The position numbers were made by a program, and so were the translations under genes. The notes under the pieces were generated by a model. That model did no database searches. It was not told the origin of the DNA and saw only the letters and a list, made by a program, of their open reading frames with translations. DNA of 34,856 nucleotides from Mobilitalea sp. (GTDB taxonomy: Bacteria > Bacillota_A > Clostridia > Lachnospirales > Lachnospiraceae), in NCBI GenBank assembly GCA_029974875.1, contig JARKQP010000926.1:1-34856 (forward strand). The letters are read 5' to 3'. Below, piece after piece: positions 7,373 through 16,950 of this stretch (the stretch's first letter is position 1; each line of letters starts with the position of its first letter).

Positions 7373-10015
7373 AAAATAACCAATATGAGGGTGAATCATA
7401 TTATAAACCCGGTGGGATATGATGTTGTGTGCCAGACCTTTTCCTGGAACTATGAAGAGGATAACAGGTCAATGAAAAAACTCCTGGAATGCAGGGTCGA
7501 AATCGCCGGGGACGGACAATTTAAGGAGCCGGTCCATGACAGTGGATTCCGGACTGACATTTCAAATATCAGCTATGAGCTTGCTATGGATTTGGAGCCA
7601 TGTACCAGATATTATTGGAAGGTGACTGCGAGGGATAGTGAGGGAGAAGCTTACCAAAGTGGGATTGCTTTCTTTGAGACAGGAAAATGTGACGGGAGCT
7701 GGAGTGCCAAATGGATCAGTATCAGGGATGGGAAGAAGGCCAGCCCGATTGTCAGGAAAGCCTTTGTAATTACGAAGCCGGTAAAACGGGTCAGGGGTTA
7801 TATGACAGGGCTAGGCTTATATGAATGCTATGTAAACGGCAAGCTGGTTAACGACGGATTTCTGCAGCCGGGCTTCCATAATTATCGTCATTGGGTACAG
7901 TACCAGACCTATGATCTGACAGGAGCAGTGCAGAAGGGAGAGAATGTTCTGGGCTTTCTGCTGGGGGCAGGCTGGTATAAGGGGCGCTTTGGTGTAAATG
8001 GCGGCTTTGAGGATAACTTTGGTGAAAATTATCAGCTGCTTTGTGAGATCAGCATCGAATATCAGGATGGAAGCCAGGAAACCATCGGCTCGGACCAGAG
8101 CTTCGTCTATGAGGAGGGCCCTGTAATTTCCAGCAACATCTATGATGGGGAAATCTATGATAGGACGAAGGAACCGGAGGGCTGGCAGCTGGCCGGCTTT
8201 GATGCTTCAGCCTGGAAGCACGTGGAAGAGAAGGAGCCGGAGAATATCGGATCCCTTTCTGAGCGGTACAGCATTCCGATTGTCTGCAAGGAACGAAGGA
8301 AGAACCTTAAGGTGCTGCGGGGAAGTGGGGGTGAGCTGATCCTGGATCTGGGGCAGAACATCTCAGGCTGGATTGTATTCAAGGATAAGCTGAAAAAAGG
8401 GGAAAGGCTTCTGTTAAAGCACGTGGAGCTCCTGGAAGACGGTAATATCTGCCAAAAGAATTTGTTAGGTGCAAAGCAGGAATTCGAATATATCAGTGAC
8501 GGTAGGGGAAGAATGGTCCGCCCTCACTTTACCTATTATGGTTTCCAGTATGTACAAGTAGAGGGCTGGCCGGAAGCAGAGAGGCTTATAGCGGCAAGCT
8601 CTGAGGTAGCGGGTTTTGAAGCAACAGGTTTAGAATCAGCGGACGTTGAGGATTTCGAAGCCTGGGTGCTATACTCTGATCTGGATACAACGGGAAGCAT
8701 TATAACAGGGAATGCCAAGGTCAACCAATTCATCAGCAACGCATATTGGAGCCAGCGGGATAATTTTGTCGATCACCCGACGGACTGCCCACAGCGCTCC
8801 GAGCGTCTGGGGTGGACGGGTGATGCCCAGATGTACTGCTCCACCGCATGCCTTACCATGTATACACCTGCATTTTACCGTAAGTACATGAAGGATGTGA
8901 ATGAAGAACAAAAGCGCCTGGAGGGGCTCGTTCCATTTATTGTCCCCAGAATCAGGGGAAGGGGAATGGAAGAAAAGCCGGAGAATGATATGACCTCGGC
9001 AGCCTGGTCCGATGTGGCAACGATCCTGCCCTGGACAATGTACCTTTACTATGGTGATAGAAACCTCCTGCGGGAGGAGTATCCGGGAATGAAGGCCTGG
9101 GTGGATTCTGTGATACAAAAGGATCTGGCAAACGGTGATAAGAAACTCTGGCAATGCGGCTTCCATTTTGGCGACTGGCTTGCCCTGGACAATCCGGAAC
9201 CAGGACCCTTTGGACTAACGGATTCCTTTTATATTGCATCCTGCTATTATTTCTACAGTACGAAGCTGCTCAGTAAAGCCGCCCGGGTGCTTGGGCTTAC
9301 GGAGGATGAGAAATTCTACGGAGGACGGGCAGAGCAAATCAGGGAAGAATTGGTCAGGGAATATTTTGGGGAAGACGGAATATGTAAAATCGATACCCAG
9401 ACCGCCTATGTCCTTGCTATTTATTTTGACATTGTGTCAGAAGAGGCAATAGCAAAGAATGGCCAAAAGCTGGTCGGGAAAATAGAAAAGAACGGCGGAC
9501 ACCTGGATACAGGCTTTGTCGGAACCGTCTATCTGTGCCAGGCTCTTTCCAAGGCCGGATTCAGTGAGGCTGCATACGATCTATTACTGAAAGAGGACTA
9601 TCCAAGCTGGCTCTACCAGGTGAACATGGGAGCGACAACCGTATGGGAAAGCTGGAATGCGCTGGATGGGACAGGAAGGCTGAGCGCGGAATCAAGCTTA
9701 AACCACTATGCCTTTGGCTCTATCGTGGAATGGCTGTACCGGGATGTCTGCGGTATTAACCCAATGGAGGAGTATCCTGGATTCCGGAAGGTATTGCTGC
9801 AGCCGAAGCCAAGCAGGAAATTAGGTGAGGCAAAAGCCAGTGTCCTGGCCCCAACGGGTTATTACAAATCGGAGTGGAAATTTGTTTCGGAACATACAGT
9901 TAAAATCCTGGTATCCGTTCCATTCTCAGGAGCCGCCATCCTGCAATTACCGGATGGCTCCGGGATGAGGGAGCTGGAGGCCGGAGATTATGAATACGAG
10001 GTATGCCTGGCCTGA
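7370..10015 (+). CDS. GH78 alpha-L-rhamnosidase 1, intracellular
   Basis: Removes terminal alpha-L-rhamnose from imported oligosaccharides or glycosides by an inverting mechanism. The protein is 881 residues from ATG 7370; an upstream in-frame ATG at 7349 would add seven residues, but it lies inside the recurrent leader and neither site has a strong ribosome binding site. Domains in order: fibronectin-like N-terminal domain (to about 105), rhamnosidase N domain (GLGLYECYVNGKLV; about 110-300), a second beta domain with ILDLGQNISGWI, the (alpha/alpha)6 catalytic barrel (about 430-790), and a C-terminal beta domain. The barrel carries DCPQRSERLGWTGD with the likely general acid E478 and TTVWESWNAL with the likely general base E760. 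There is no signal peptide, so it acts in the cytoplasm. It ends the importer operon and is followed by a strong hairpin terminator. Confidence 0.93.
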   Translation: MKITNMRVNHIINPVGYDVVCQTFSWNYEEDNRSMKKLLECRVEIAGDGQFKEPVHDSGFRTDISNISYELAMDLEPCTRYYWKVTARDSEGEAYQSGIAFFETGKCDGSWSAKWISIRDGKKASPIVRKAFVITKPVKRVRGYMTGLGLYECYVNGKLVNDGFLQPGFHNYRHWVQYQTYDLTGAVQKGENVLGFLLGAGWYKGRFGVNGGFEDNFGENYQLLCEISIEYQDGSQETIGSDQSFVYEEGPVISSNIYDGEIYDRTKEPEGWQLAGFDASAWKHVEEKEPENIGSLSERYSIPIVCKERRKNLKVLRGSGGELILDLGQNISGWIVFKDKLKKGERLLLKHVELLEDGNICQKNLLGAKQEFEYISDGRGRMVRPHFTYYGFQYVQVEGWPEAERLIAASSEVAGFEATGLESADVEDFEAWVLYSDLDTTGSIITGNAKVNQFISNAYWSQRDNFVDHPTDCPQRSERLGWTGDAQMYCSTACLTMYTPAFYRKYMKDVNEEQKRLEGLVPFIVPRIRGRGMEEKPENDMTSAAWSDVATILPWTMYLYYGDRNLLREEYPGMKAWVDSVIQKDLANGDKKLWQCGFHFGDWLALDNPEPGPFGLTDSFYIASCYYFYSTKLLSKAARVLGLTEDEKFYGGRAEQIREELVREYFGEDGICKIDTQTAYVLAIYFDIVSEEAIAKNGQKLVGKIEKNGGHLDTGFVGTVYLCQALSKAGFSEAAYDLLLKEDYPSWLYQVNMGATTVWESWNALDGTGRLSAESSLNHYAFGSIVEWLYRDVCGINPMEEYPGFRKVLLQPKPSRKLGEAKASVLAPTGYYKSEWKFVSEHTVKILVSVPFSGAAILQLPDGSGMRELEAGDYEYEVCLA

Positions 10016-10134
10016 GAAAAGCATGAAATGTCACCGGCATGGGATGGGCAAAAACAGTGTTGCAATTAATCCGTTGATATTGTAAAATTGATTATGATAT
10101 AGCAAGCAATGAATATAAGATCGGATGAAATCTT

Positions 10135-10210
10135 AGGTAATTGTGAAACGGGATGAATGTAAGGCGTCAGGCTCATTACATTCATTAACTTCACAGTTGC
10201 CTATTTTTTT
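10135..10210 (+). terminator. Long-stem terminator after GH78-1, or attenuator before MATE
   Basis: AGGTAATTGTGAA (10135-10147) pairs with TTCACAGTTGCCT (10190-10202), allowing G-U pairs. Inside, ATGAATGTAA pairs with TTACATTCAT around a GGCGTCAGGCTCA loop, and seven Ts follow (10204-10210). It is 120 bases after the GH78 stop and 50 bases before the MATE start, so it may end the first transcript or attenuate the second. Confidence 0.75.
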
Positions 10211-10259
10211 GATCATAAAAGTAACAAAAGCTAATTGATAGCTGGAAAGAAGGAGAAAT

Positions 10260-11606
10260 ATGAGTAATATAAAGCATAATGATATGACCACAGGAAATCC
10301 TGTAAAGATCATTATAAAATTTGCAATACCCATGATGCTTAGCAGTATCGTGCAGCAGCTCTATAGTGTGGTGGATTCCATAATCCTTGGCCGATTCGTT
10401 GGGAAGAATGCCCTTGCAGCAATCGGAGCGACCCAGGCAGTGATTTTTTTGATGGTATGCCTGATCATTGGCCTTACCATGGGAACCTGCATCATAGCCT
10501 CCCAGCTCTTTGGGGCGAAGGAATACGATAAGGTAAAGAATGTTGCAGGAGCAGCTATTTATATCTCCTTTGGTGCATGGATTTTAATTGCCATCCTGGG
10601 TCTTGTATTTTCCACGCCGATCCTGAAGGCACTTGGTACCCCGGATGAGATATTCCATGATGCCAGGCTTTATCTGGTAATCAATATGGTATTTTGTCTT
10701 GCACCAATTACGTATAATATGGCAGCCAATATCATGAGATCCCTGGGGGACAGCAAATCTTCCCTATATGCCTTAATTGCAGCAACCGTAGTACATATTG
10801 TCCTGGATCTGATACTGGTGCTGGCGTTTGGCATGGGAATTGCAGGGGTTGCATTTGCCACCATTGTATCGGAATTCCTCTCTACCTTCTTGTGCCTGTA
10901 TTATATCAGGAAGAAGCATCCGATACTCCATATAAAAAAGGAGCACTTGAAGCCTCATTTTGAAGTGATTGGAAGAATTATTGCTGTAGGTATCCCAATG
11001 TCCCTCCAGAACTTATTTACCTCCGTTGGTATGATTGCCCTTCAGAGTATTGTAAACCGTTTTGGGATGGATGCAATTGCCGCATATGCTGCGGCGGGTA
11101 AGATAGACCAGATCGCCCTAATGCCCTTGAACAGTCTGGGGATGGCGGTTTCGACCTTTACCGGCCAGAATTACGGCTCCAGGAATTACAGCCGTATCAA
11201 AGAGGGTGTAAAATCCAGTGCTAAAATTGCCATACTGCTGGGCATAGCCCTGGCGTTGGTCATTTTCCCCTTCCGCGGCCTGTGGGCAAGTATGTTCATA
11301 TCTGCAAAGGAGACAGGTGTTATCGCCATTTGTAAGGAGTACCTTGGAATTGTATCCGTCTTTTACTGGCTGGCGGGAGTGATGTATGTATTCCTGTCCA
11401 TGTTCCGGGGTATGGGAAGAATGGTCATGTCCACCGTTAGTGCAGGCCTGGAGCCCCTGGCTAAAATTATCGCCGCATCAGCTCTTGCCTACGCCGTAGG
11501 CCGGGGCGGGATTTGGTTTGCCTGGCCGGTTGGCTGGTTGTGTGCGGTGCTGGTTCCGCTGGTTTTATTTATTACAGGGCGGTGGAGCAGGGAAAAGGCG
11601 CGGTGA
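10260..11606 (+). CDS. MATE family multidrug/toxin exporter
   Basis: Membrane antiporter expected to export small organic molecules or drugs at the expense of a sodium or proton gradient. The 448-residue protein has about 12 membrane segments and the family's two-fold repeat. The N-terminal half shows the MATE hallmark IVQQLYSVVDSIILGRFVGKN, with ALAAIGATQAV following. The second half contains PLNSLGMAVSTFTGQNYGS. Length fits the family (440-480). AAGGAG (10250-10255) precedes the ATG by four bases. It is bounded by hairpin terminators on both sides and so is probably its own transcription unit. Export of an aglycone released by the glycosidases is a possible link to the neighbours, but this is speculation. 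Confidence 0.92.
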   Translation: MSNIKHNDMTTGNPVKIIIKFAIPMMLSSIVQQLYSVVDSIILGRFVGKNALAAIGATQAVIFLMVCLIIGLTMGTCIIASQLFGAKEYDKVKNVAGAAIYISFGAWILIAILGLVFSTPILKALGTPDEIFHDARLYLVINMVFCLAPITYNMAANIMRSLGDSKSSLYALIAATVVHIVLDLILVLAFGMGIAGVAFATIVSEFLSTFLCLYYIRKKHPILHIKKEHLKPHFEVIGRIIAVGIPMSLQNLFTSVGMIALQSIVNRFGMDAIAAYAAAGKIDQIALMPLNSLGMAVSTFTGQNYGSRNYSRIKEGVKSSAKIAILLGIALALVIFPFRGLWASMFISAKETGVIAICKEYLGIVSVFYWLAGVMYVFLSMFRGMGRMVMSTVSAGLEPLAKIIAASALAYAVGRGGIWFAWPVGWLCAVLVPLVLFITGRWSREKAR

Positions 11607-11640
11607 TCCTTTTATATTCCCTAAGAGACTGACTAAGGAT

Positions 11641-11690
11641 AAGGAGCTTTGTCCTATGGCTTATGTGGCTGTGGGGCGAAGCTTTTTTAT
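11641..11690 (+). terminator. Terminator-like hairpin, family copy 1 (after MATE)
   Basis: A 12-pair stem links 11644-11655 (GAGCTTTGTCCT) with 11673-11684 (GGGGCGAAGCTT), followed by Ts to 11688. It aligns without gaps to 21140-21190, with 35 of 48 positions identical. The stem is in the same register, including one C-G to T-A pair swap, and much of the loop (ATGGCTT..GGCT) is conserved. It terminates the MATE transcript. Confidence 0.8.
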
Positions 11691-11791
11691 TATAGTTAAG
11701 TAAAATAGATAAATGCAAAAGGCGGTATTTAAGGCTTTTCATCTAATATTTTATAATTTTGATGTAATTCTGATTCATGCACAGAACAGTA

Positions 11792-11818
11792 TTGTAATAA
11801 AAAGCACATATATATAAT
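11792..11818 (+). promoter_or_regulatory. Candidate promoter for locus B
   Basis: TTGTAA (11792-11797) and TATAAT (11813-11818) are separated by 15 bases, a short spacer. The site is 67 bases before the GH78 start, in an AT-rich stretch downstream of the MATE terminator. The -10 is good; the -35 placement is uncertain. Confidence 0.35.
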
Positions 11819-11884
11819 ACAAAGGACGGGGATCAATTTATAATGAACATAATATTTATTATATTTAAGAGGGGGAGGTCAGAT

Positions 11885-14473
11885 ATGTTAAAAATATCAT
11901 GGATTAAAATAAACAATCTTAAAGAGGGCTGTATCACGGACAATGCGCCCAATATTGCATTTTCACTGGAGTCAGACAGAGCTGGAGAGTGCCTAAAGAG
12001 TGCTACTATCACATGCGGGGGAAGGACATGGGAAACGACAGATCAAATTAACAATTTGTTTATGGGTGAGCTACAACCTTTTACGGAATATGAAGTACAG
12101 ATCAAAGCCACTGGCAGTAGTGGGGATTTTGCTGAGGGAACGGCCTTTTTTCAGACGGGTAGATTGGATACACCGTGGAAAGCGAAGTGGATAACGGATG
12201 GTGGATATGATTTTCCGGATAAGGTTTCTCCCAAGCCGCTGACATTCCGTTATAATTTCCCTGCCGAAAAAGCGGTGAAGCGTGCCTGGATTAACGCTAC
12301 AGCACTCGGAGTTTACGAGCTTATGCTCAATGGGAAAAAGGTTGGGAAGGATTACTTTGCACCAGGCTTTACTTCCTACGGGCATCAGATTCAATATCAA
12401 ACCTATGACACGACGAATGAAATAATGAGGTCTAATACGCTACAGGTAGTTGTAGCAGGTGGGTGGGCAGTCGGGTCATTTAATTATGTACGAAAGAATA
12501 AAATAAGTGCCGACAGGCAGGCTTTTTTGTGTGAGCTCTATATTGAACATGAAGATGGAACCAACGAAGTTATTATGACCAATGAAGATTGGGAGGTTAC
12601 CGGGGATGGTAATTATCAAATGGCAGAATGGTATGATGGTGAGGTTTATGATGCAAGAATCGACTTGAATAAAATTAAGTGGAAAAAGGTAAGTATTACA
12701 AGGCCACGGGCGATGCCAAAGCTGATCGCAGGGTATGGGGCTCCCGTACGTGTACAGGAGGTTATGGCTCCGATTTCCTGTACAAAATCGCCGGCAGGAG
12801 AATTAATATATGACTTTGGACAAAACTTCGCAGGCGTCATTTCAGCTAAAATAAGGGGAAAGCAAGGACAGGAGATTATCTTCCGTCATGCTGAGGTACT
12901 GGTTGACGGTGAGCTGTTTGTGAAGTCCTTACGAACTGCGAAAGCAACAGCCAAATATTATTGTATTGACGGAGAACAGCATTATTTTCCAAAACTCACC
13001 TATATGGGATTTCGATATGTGGGAGTTAGTGGAATCAAAGGGAATGAATTAGAATTGAAGGCTTTTGTATTACATTCGGATTTTGAGGAGACCGGAAGCT
13101 TTCATTGTTCAAATGAATTAATTAACCAGCTTCAAAGTAATATCCGCTGGGGTGGAAAATCTAACTTTGTTGATATTCCTACTGATTGTCCACAGCGTGA
13201 CGAACGCCAAGGCTGGACAGGGGATATCGCTGTGTTTGCACGCACGGCATGCTTCAATTTTGATATGAGCCGTTTTTTGGGGAAATGGCTTCTTGATATG
13301 CGTTCAGAGCAAGGTAAGGGTGGGGGCTTGCCTATGGTAATACCCAAGGGAGGCGACTCCTGGCCAAGTCTTGCTAATTCCTGTTGGGGAGATAGCTGTG
13401 TGTTGGTTCCTTGGGCAGAATATCTCGCAAGAGGAGACAAGGAGCTTTTAAGAAAGCAATATCCAACGATCAAACGTTTTTTAAAAGCTGCAAAATGGTG
13501 GTCAGGATTTTTATCGGTTACACCGAATGGTCGATATATTTGGCGTTTCCCATTTCATTTTGGAGACTGGTGTGCTCCGGGAGAAACAGTAAAGCAATGG
13601 ATTATGAAGGGGAAATGGGTTGGTACAGCCTATTTTGCAAATTCCTGCAATTTGACAGCAAGAATTGCGGAGGTAATTGGCGAGAAGGAGGATTCTATTT
13701 ATTATAAAGAGCTGGCGCAAAAAATAATAAAAGCATATCGAAAGGTGTTTACAGACGGTAGGGGCAAGCTGAAAAAAGAATTTCAAACAGCCTATGTCCT
13801 TCCATTACATTTTGGTATGACGGAGGGGGCGGAAGCTGATGCAATGGTGGAAAACTTAGTTCGCTTAGTGCAGGAAGCGGATAATCACTTGACGACAGGC
13901 TTTACAGGCACACCCTACCTTCTGTTTGCGCTCTCAGATCATGGATATATTGATGTTGCATATGACCTACTGCTCCAGGAAACTGCTCCGTCATGGCTTT
14001 ATGAAGTCAAGGCGGGTGGAACGACTATTTGGGAAAGGTGGGATGCATTACGGCCGGACGGAACAATTAATATTGGTGATTTGACAGGTAAGAAGTCGGA
14101 TGAAGATTCCGCTGGCGGAATGGTATCCTTCAACCATTATGCAAATGGAGCTGTGGGAGACTGGCTATACCGCAGGATTGCAGGAATTGAAGCGACAGGA
14201 GGAGGTTATAAAACCTTTAAAATTGAACCGCTGCCCGGTGGTGGGATCAATAAGGCGAAAGGAGAGCTTCAAACGCCTTACGGGACCGTGACGTCCGACT
14301 GGTATATTAATGATGGGAAGTTCCACATTAAAATTAAGGTGCCTGTTTCCACATCCTGCTCCCTGGTACTGCCCGATGGAGAAAAGCATCAATTAGTTAG
14401 TGGTGAATACAGCTATTTTTGCGAGATGCCCCAAAAAACCTCTGTGGGAGCGGCAGGTGGAATGGTATCTTAA
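11885..14473 (+). CDS. GH78 alpha-L-rhamnosidase 2, intracellular
   Basis: Hydrolyses terminal alpha-L-rhamnose, probably from substrate brought in by the symporter at 16951. The start is placed at ATG 11885 because GGGGGAGG lies about 7 bases upstream. An in-frame ATG at 11843 would add 14 residues but lacks a binding site. The 862-residue protein has the usual GH78 layout: N-terminal beta domains with LGVYELMLNGKKVG and LIYDFGQNFAGVI, then the catalytic barrel with DCPQRDERQGWTGD (likely general acid E440) and TTIWERWDAL (likely general base E717), then a C-terminal beta domain. No signal peptide is present. Its C-terminal tail ends AAGGMVS, echoing SAGGMVSFNH inside the barrel. It is followed after 35 bases by the GH3 gene, suggesting joint action on rhamnosyl-glucosides. 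Confidence 0.93.
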   Translation: MLKISWIKINNLKEGCITDNAPNIAFSLESDRAGECLKSATITCGGRTWETTDQINNLFMGELQPFTEYEVQIKATGSSGDFAEGTAFFQTGRLDTPWKAKWITDGGYDFPDKVSPKPLTFRYNFPAEKAVKRAWINATALGVYELMLNGKKVGKDYFAPGFTSYGHQIQYQTYDTTNEIMRSNTLQVVVAGGWAVGSFNYVRKNKISADRQAFLCELYIEHEDGTNEVIMTNEDWEVTGDGNYQMAEWYDGEVYDARIDLNKIKWKKVSITRPRAMPKLIAGYGAPVRVQEVMAPISCTKSPAGELIYDFGQNFAGVISAKIRGKQGQEIIFRHAEVLVDGELFVKSLRTAKATAKYYCIDGEQHYFPKLTYMGFRYVGVSGIKGNELELKAFVLHSDFEETGSFHCSNELINQLQSNIRWGGKSNFVDIPTDCPQRDERQGWTGDIAVFARTACFNFDMSRFLGKWLLDMRSEQGKGGGLPMVIPKGGDSWPSLANSCWGDSCVLVPWAEYLARGDKELLRKQYPTIKRFLKAAKWWSGFLSVTPNGRYIWRFPFHFGDWCAPGETVKQWIMKGKWVGTAYFANSCNLTARIAEVIGEKEDSIYYKELAQKIIKAYRKVFTDGRGKLKKEFQTAYVLPLHFGMTEGAEADAMVENLVRLVQEADNHLTTGFTGTPYLLFALSDHGYIDVAYDLLLQETAPSWLYEVKAGGTTIWERWDALRPDGTINIGDLTGKKSDEDSAGGMVSFNHYANGAVGDWLYRRIAGIEATGGGYKTFKIEPLPGGGINKAKGELQTPYGTVTSDWYINDGKFHIKIKVPVSTSCSLVLPDGEKHQLVSGEYSYFCEMPQKTSVGAAGGMVS

Positions 14474-14508
14474 ACTGAAATTTTAAAACATAGAAAGGAA
14501 GGTAAAGC

Positions 14509-16875
14509 GTGAGTGGTAAAGAGATAATAGAACAAATGTCACTAGAAGAAAAAATTGCATTGTGCAGTGGCAAGGATTTCTGGCATACCAAGGATTTTAA
14601 GAAATACGGCATACCCTCCGTCATGGTGACAGACGGCCCCCATGGCTTGAGAAAGCAGATGGAGGGAGCCGATATGCTGGGAATTAACAACGCAGTGGCT
14701 ACCACCTGCTTTCCTACAGCGGTAACATCAGGAGCAACCTGGAACAGGGAGCTTATGAAGGAAATCGGGGCAGCTATTGGTGAGGAGGCAAAAGCTGAGG
14801 ATGTAGCTGTGGTATTAGGGCCGGGGGTGAATATAAAAAGAAATCCCCTATGCGGACGTAACTTTGAATATTTTTCCGAGGATCCATATCATTCCGGTGA
14901 GATGGGAGCAGCCATGGTGGAAGGGCTGCAATCGGACGGGATTGGAGCCAGTGTAAAGCATTTTGCGGCAAATAGCCAGGAATACAAAAGATTTTCCTCA
15001 GACAGCCAGGTGGATGAGAGAACCTTGAGGGAAATATATCTACAGGCCTTTGAGACAGTGGTAACAAAGGCACAGCCTAAAACGGTCATGTGCGCTTACA
15101 ATAAAATAAACGGCACCTTCTGCAGTGATAGCAAACACCTGCTAACAGATATCCTGCGCTGGGAATGGGGGTTTCACGGAATGGTCATTACTGACTGGGG
15201 AGCTATGGGGAACCGTACCGAGGGCTTTAAGGCAGGCTGTGATCTGAGTATGCCCGGCGGTTCTGCTTATCAGGAAAAGGAAGTACAGAAGGCAGTGAGA
15301 GAGGGAAGGCTAAAGGAAGCGGATATAGATAAATCCGCAGAGAGGGTTTTAGAGACCGTATTACAAGGGCAAGAAGCCCTAAGTACGAAAAAAAGCAGTA
15401 CCTTTGATGCAGAGGGGCATCAGAAGCTGGCGGTGAGGGCGGCGACAGAAGGGGCAGTGCTTTTAAAAAACACGGACAAAATTCTTCCGATTAAGGAGAT
15501 GAAGAAAGCTGTATTGATCGGTCATATGGCTAGTCAAATCCGGTATCAAGGAGCCGGGAGCAGCCACATTAATCCTACCCGTCTTATTCAGGTGACGGAG
15601 GTATTGGAGGATGTAGCGTATGTGGAGGGATGTGACGTACGGGGAAATATTACAAAGGAGCAGCTAAAGGAGGTAGAAAGGGCGGCAAAGAAAGCGGAAA
15701 CAGCAATTGTATTTGCAGGACTTACTGACCAATATGAGGCCGAAGGCTTTGACCGGGACAATTTGGATATACCGGAGGGGCATAACCAGATGATTGAGGC
15801 TGCGCTAAAAGGGAACCCAAATACCGTGGTCGTATTGATGGGGGGAAGCGTTATGTCGCTTCCTTGGTTCGACAAGGTCAAAGGACTTCTTTCTATGGGC
15901 TTGTGCGGACAGGCAGGAGGGCAGGCTGTTGGAGACCTCCTGACAGGCAAAGTAAGTCCCAGTGGGAAGCTGACAGAAACCTGGCCTTTACAGCTTGAGG
16001 ATGTGCCGAGCTATGGCTATTATGCCGGAGAACGTAAGAATGCCCAATACAGGGAAGGGATTTACATCGGATACCGCTATTATGATAAAGCAGGGATGGA
16101 GGTAAGGTTCCCCTTTGGTTATGGGCTGAGCTATACAGATTTTACCTATACGGACTTAAAAGTACAGGATAATATCGTATCTGCAGTGGTCACCAATTCC
16201 GGTAGCAGGGCAGGGGCAGAGGTAGTACAGCTTTATATTGCACCTCCTCAGGACGGCTTACATAGAGCAAAGCAAGAACTAAAAGGATTTGAAAAGGTAT
16301 TCCTGGAGCCTGGGGAATCCAGCGTGATATCCTTTGAGCTGGAGGATCGGTGCTTTGCCGTTTACCAGGATGGCTGGAGGGTGCCAGAAGGAAGCTATGA
16401 GATCCTAATCGGTTCATCTTCTAGAGATATACGTTTAAAAGCAGAGGTTCACAAAAATGGAGAAATAGTGGATGTCCCTTCTTGGCAGAAGGGGAGCTGG
16501 TATGAAAAGCCAAAGGGAAGGCCGTCAAAAAGTGAATGGGAAAAACTGATGGGAAAAGCAGTGGTAGACGATGATGATGCGGGATTGAAAAAGGGGAATT
16601 TTGATATGGACAGTACATTGCTGGAATTGAAAGATTATAGCTTAATAGCTAGAATCATGTGCAATGTTATTGAGAATACCATCGCTAAGGACATGGGTAT
16701 CAAACCGGATTATACCAATGCCGAATTCCGTATGGCGGCCTGCTCCTCTGTAGATGCCTCCTTAAGGAGCATGGTTATCAGCTCCTGCGGAAAATTTCCT
16801 GCGAAATTGGCAGCCTTTATCTTGGAATCAGCAAATGGACATCCCATAAAAGCTTTAGGAAAGCTAATTAAATGA
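14509..16875 (+). CDS. GH3 beta-glycosidase 1 (beta-glucosidase-like)
   Basis: Retaining exo-glycosidase that removes beta-linked sugar, most often glucose or xylose, from the non-reducing end. Translation begins at GTG 14509, preceded by AGGAAGG; the 788-residue protein begins MSGKEIIEQMSLEEKIALCS, the normal GH3 start. The N-terminal (beta/alpha)8 domain shows DGPHGLR, K150-H151 (KHFAANSQE) and the nucleophile D229 in VITDWGAM. A C-terminal alpha/beta sandwich (GAGSSHINP) and a fibronectin-like domain (about 560-640, AGAEVVQLYIAPP) follow. A 120-residue tail with little homology to the core ends the protein; similar tails occur in other Firmicutes GH3 enzymes. There is no signal peptide. 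It sits between GH78-2 and the symporter and is a paralogue of the GH3 at 26984. Confidence 0.93.
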   Translation: MSGKEIIEQMSLEEKIALCSGKDFWHTKDFKKYGIPSVMVTDGPHGLRKQMEGADMLGINNAVATTCFPTAVTSGATWNRELMKEIGAAIGEEAKAEDVAVVLGPGVNIKRNPLCGRNFEYFSEDPYHSGEMGAAMVEGLQSDGIGASVKHFAANSQEYKRFSSDSQVDERTLREIYLQAFETVVTKAQPKTVMCAYNKINGTFCSDSKHLLTDILRWEWGFHGMVITDWGAMGNRTEGFKAGCDLSMPGGSAYQEKEVQKAVREGRLKEADIDKSAERVLETVLQGQEALSTKKSSTFDAEGHQKLAVRAATEGAVLLKNTDKILPIKEMKKAVLIGHMASQIRYQGAGSSHINPTRLIQVTEVLEDVAYVEGCDVRGNITKEQLKEVERAAKKAETAIVFAGLTDQYEAEGFDRDNLDIPEGHNQMIEAALKGNPNTVVVLMGGSVMSLPWFDKVKGLLSMGLCGQAGGQAVGDLLTGKVSPSGKLTETWPLQLEDVPSYGYYAGERKNAQYREGIYIGYRYYDKAGMEVRFPFGYGLSYTDFTYTDLKVQDNIVSAVVTNSGSRAGAEVVQLYIAPPQDGLHRAKQELKGFEKVFLEPGESSVISFELEDRCFAVYQDGWRVPEGSYEILIGSSSRDIRLKAEVHKNGEIVDVPSWQKGSWYEKPKGRPSKSEWEKLMGKAVVDDDDAGLKKGNFDMDSTLLELKDYSLIARIMCNVIENTIAKDMGIKPDYTNAEFRMAACSSVDASLRSMVISSCGKFPAKLAAFILESANGHPIKALGKLIK

Positions 16876-16950
16876 GAATTATAAGGTGATTTATGTGGGA
16901 ATTAGAATTAATCAAACGTTAATATATATTTCTTTAGGAGGAAATTGAAT

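Noticed and set aside
8669..9166. Minus-strand open frame of 165 codons inside GH78-1
   Set aside because: Lies wholly antisense to a well-supported gene, has no ribosome binding site and no recognisable motif.
11843..11884. 14-residue N-terminal extension of GH78-2
   Set aside because: It would translate through the GGGGGAGG site of the better start at 11885.
15588..15950. Minus-strand open frame of 120 codons inside GH3-1
   Set aside because: A Pro/Ser-rich shadow of the GH3 coding strand.
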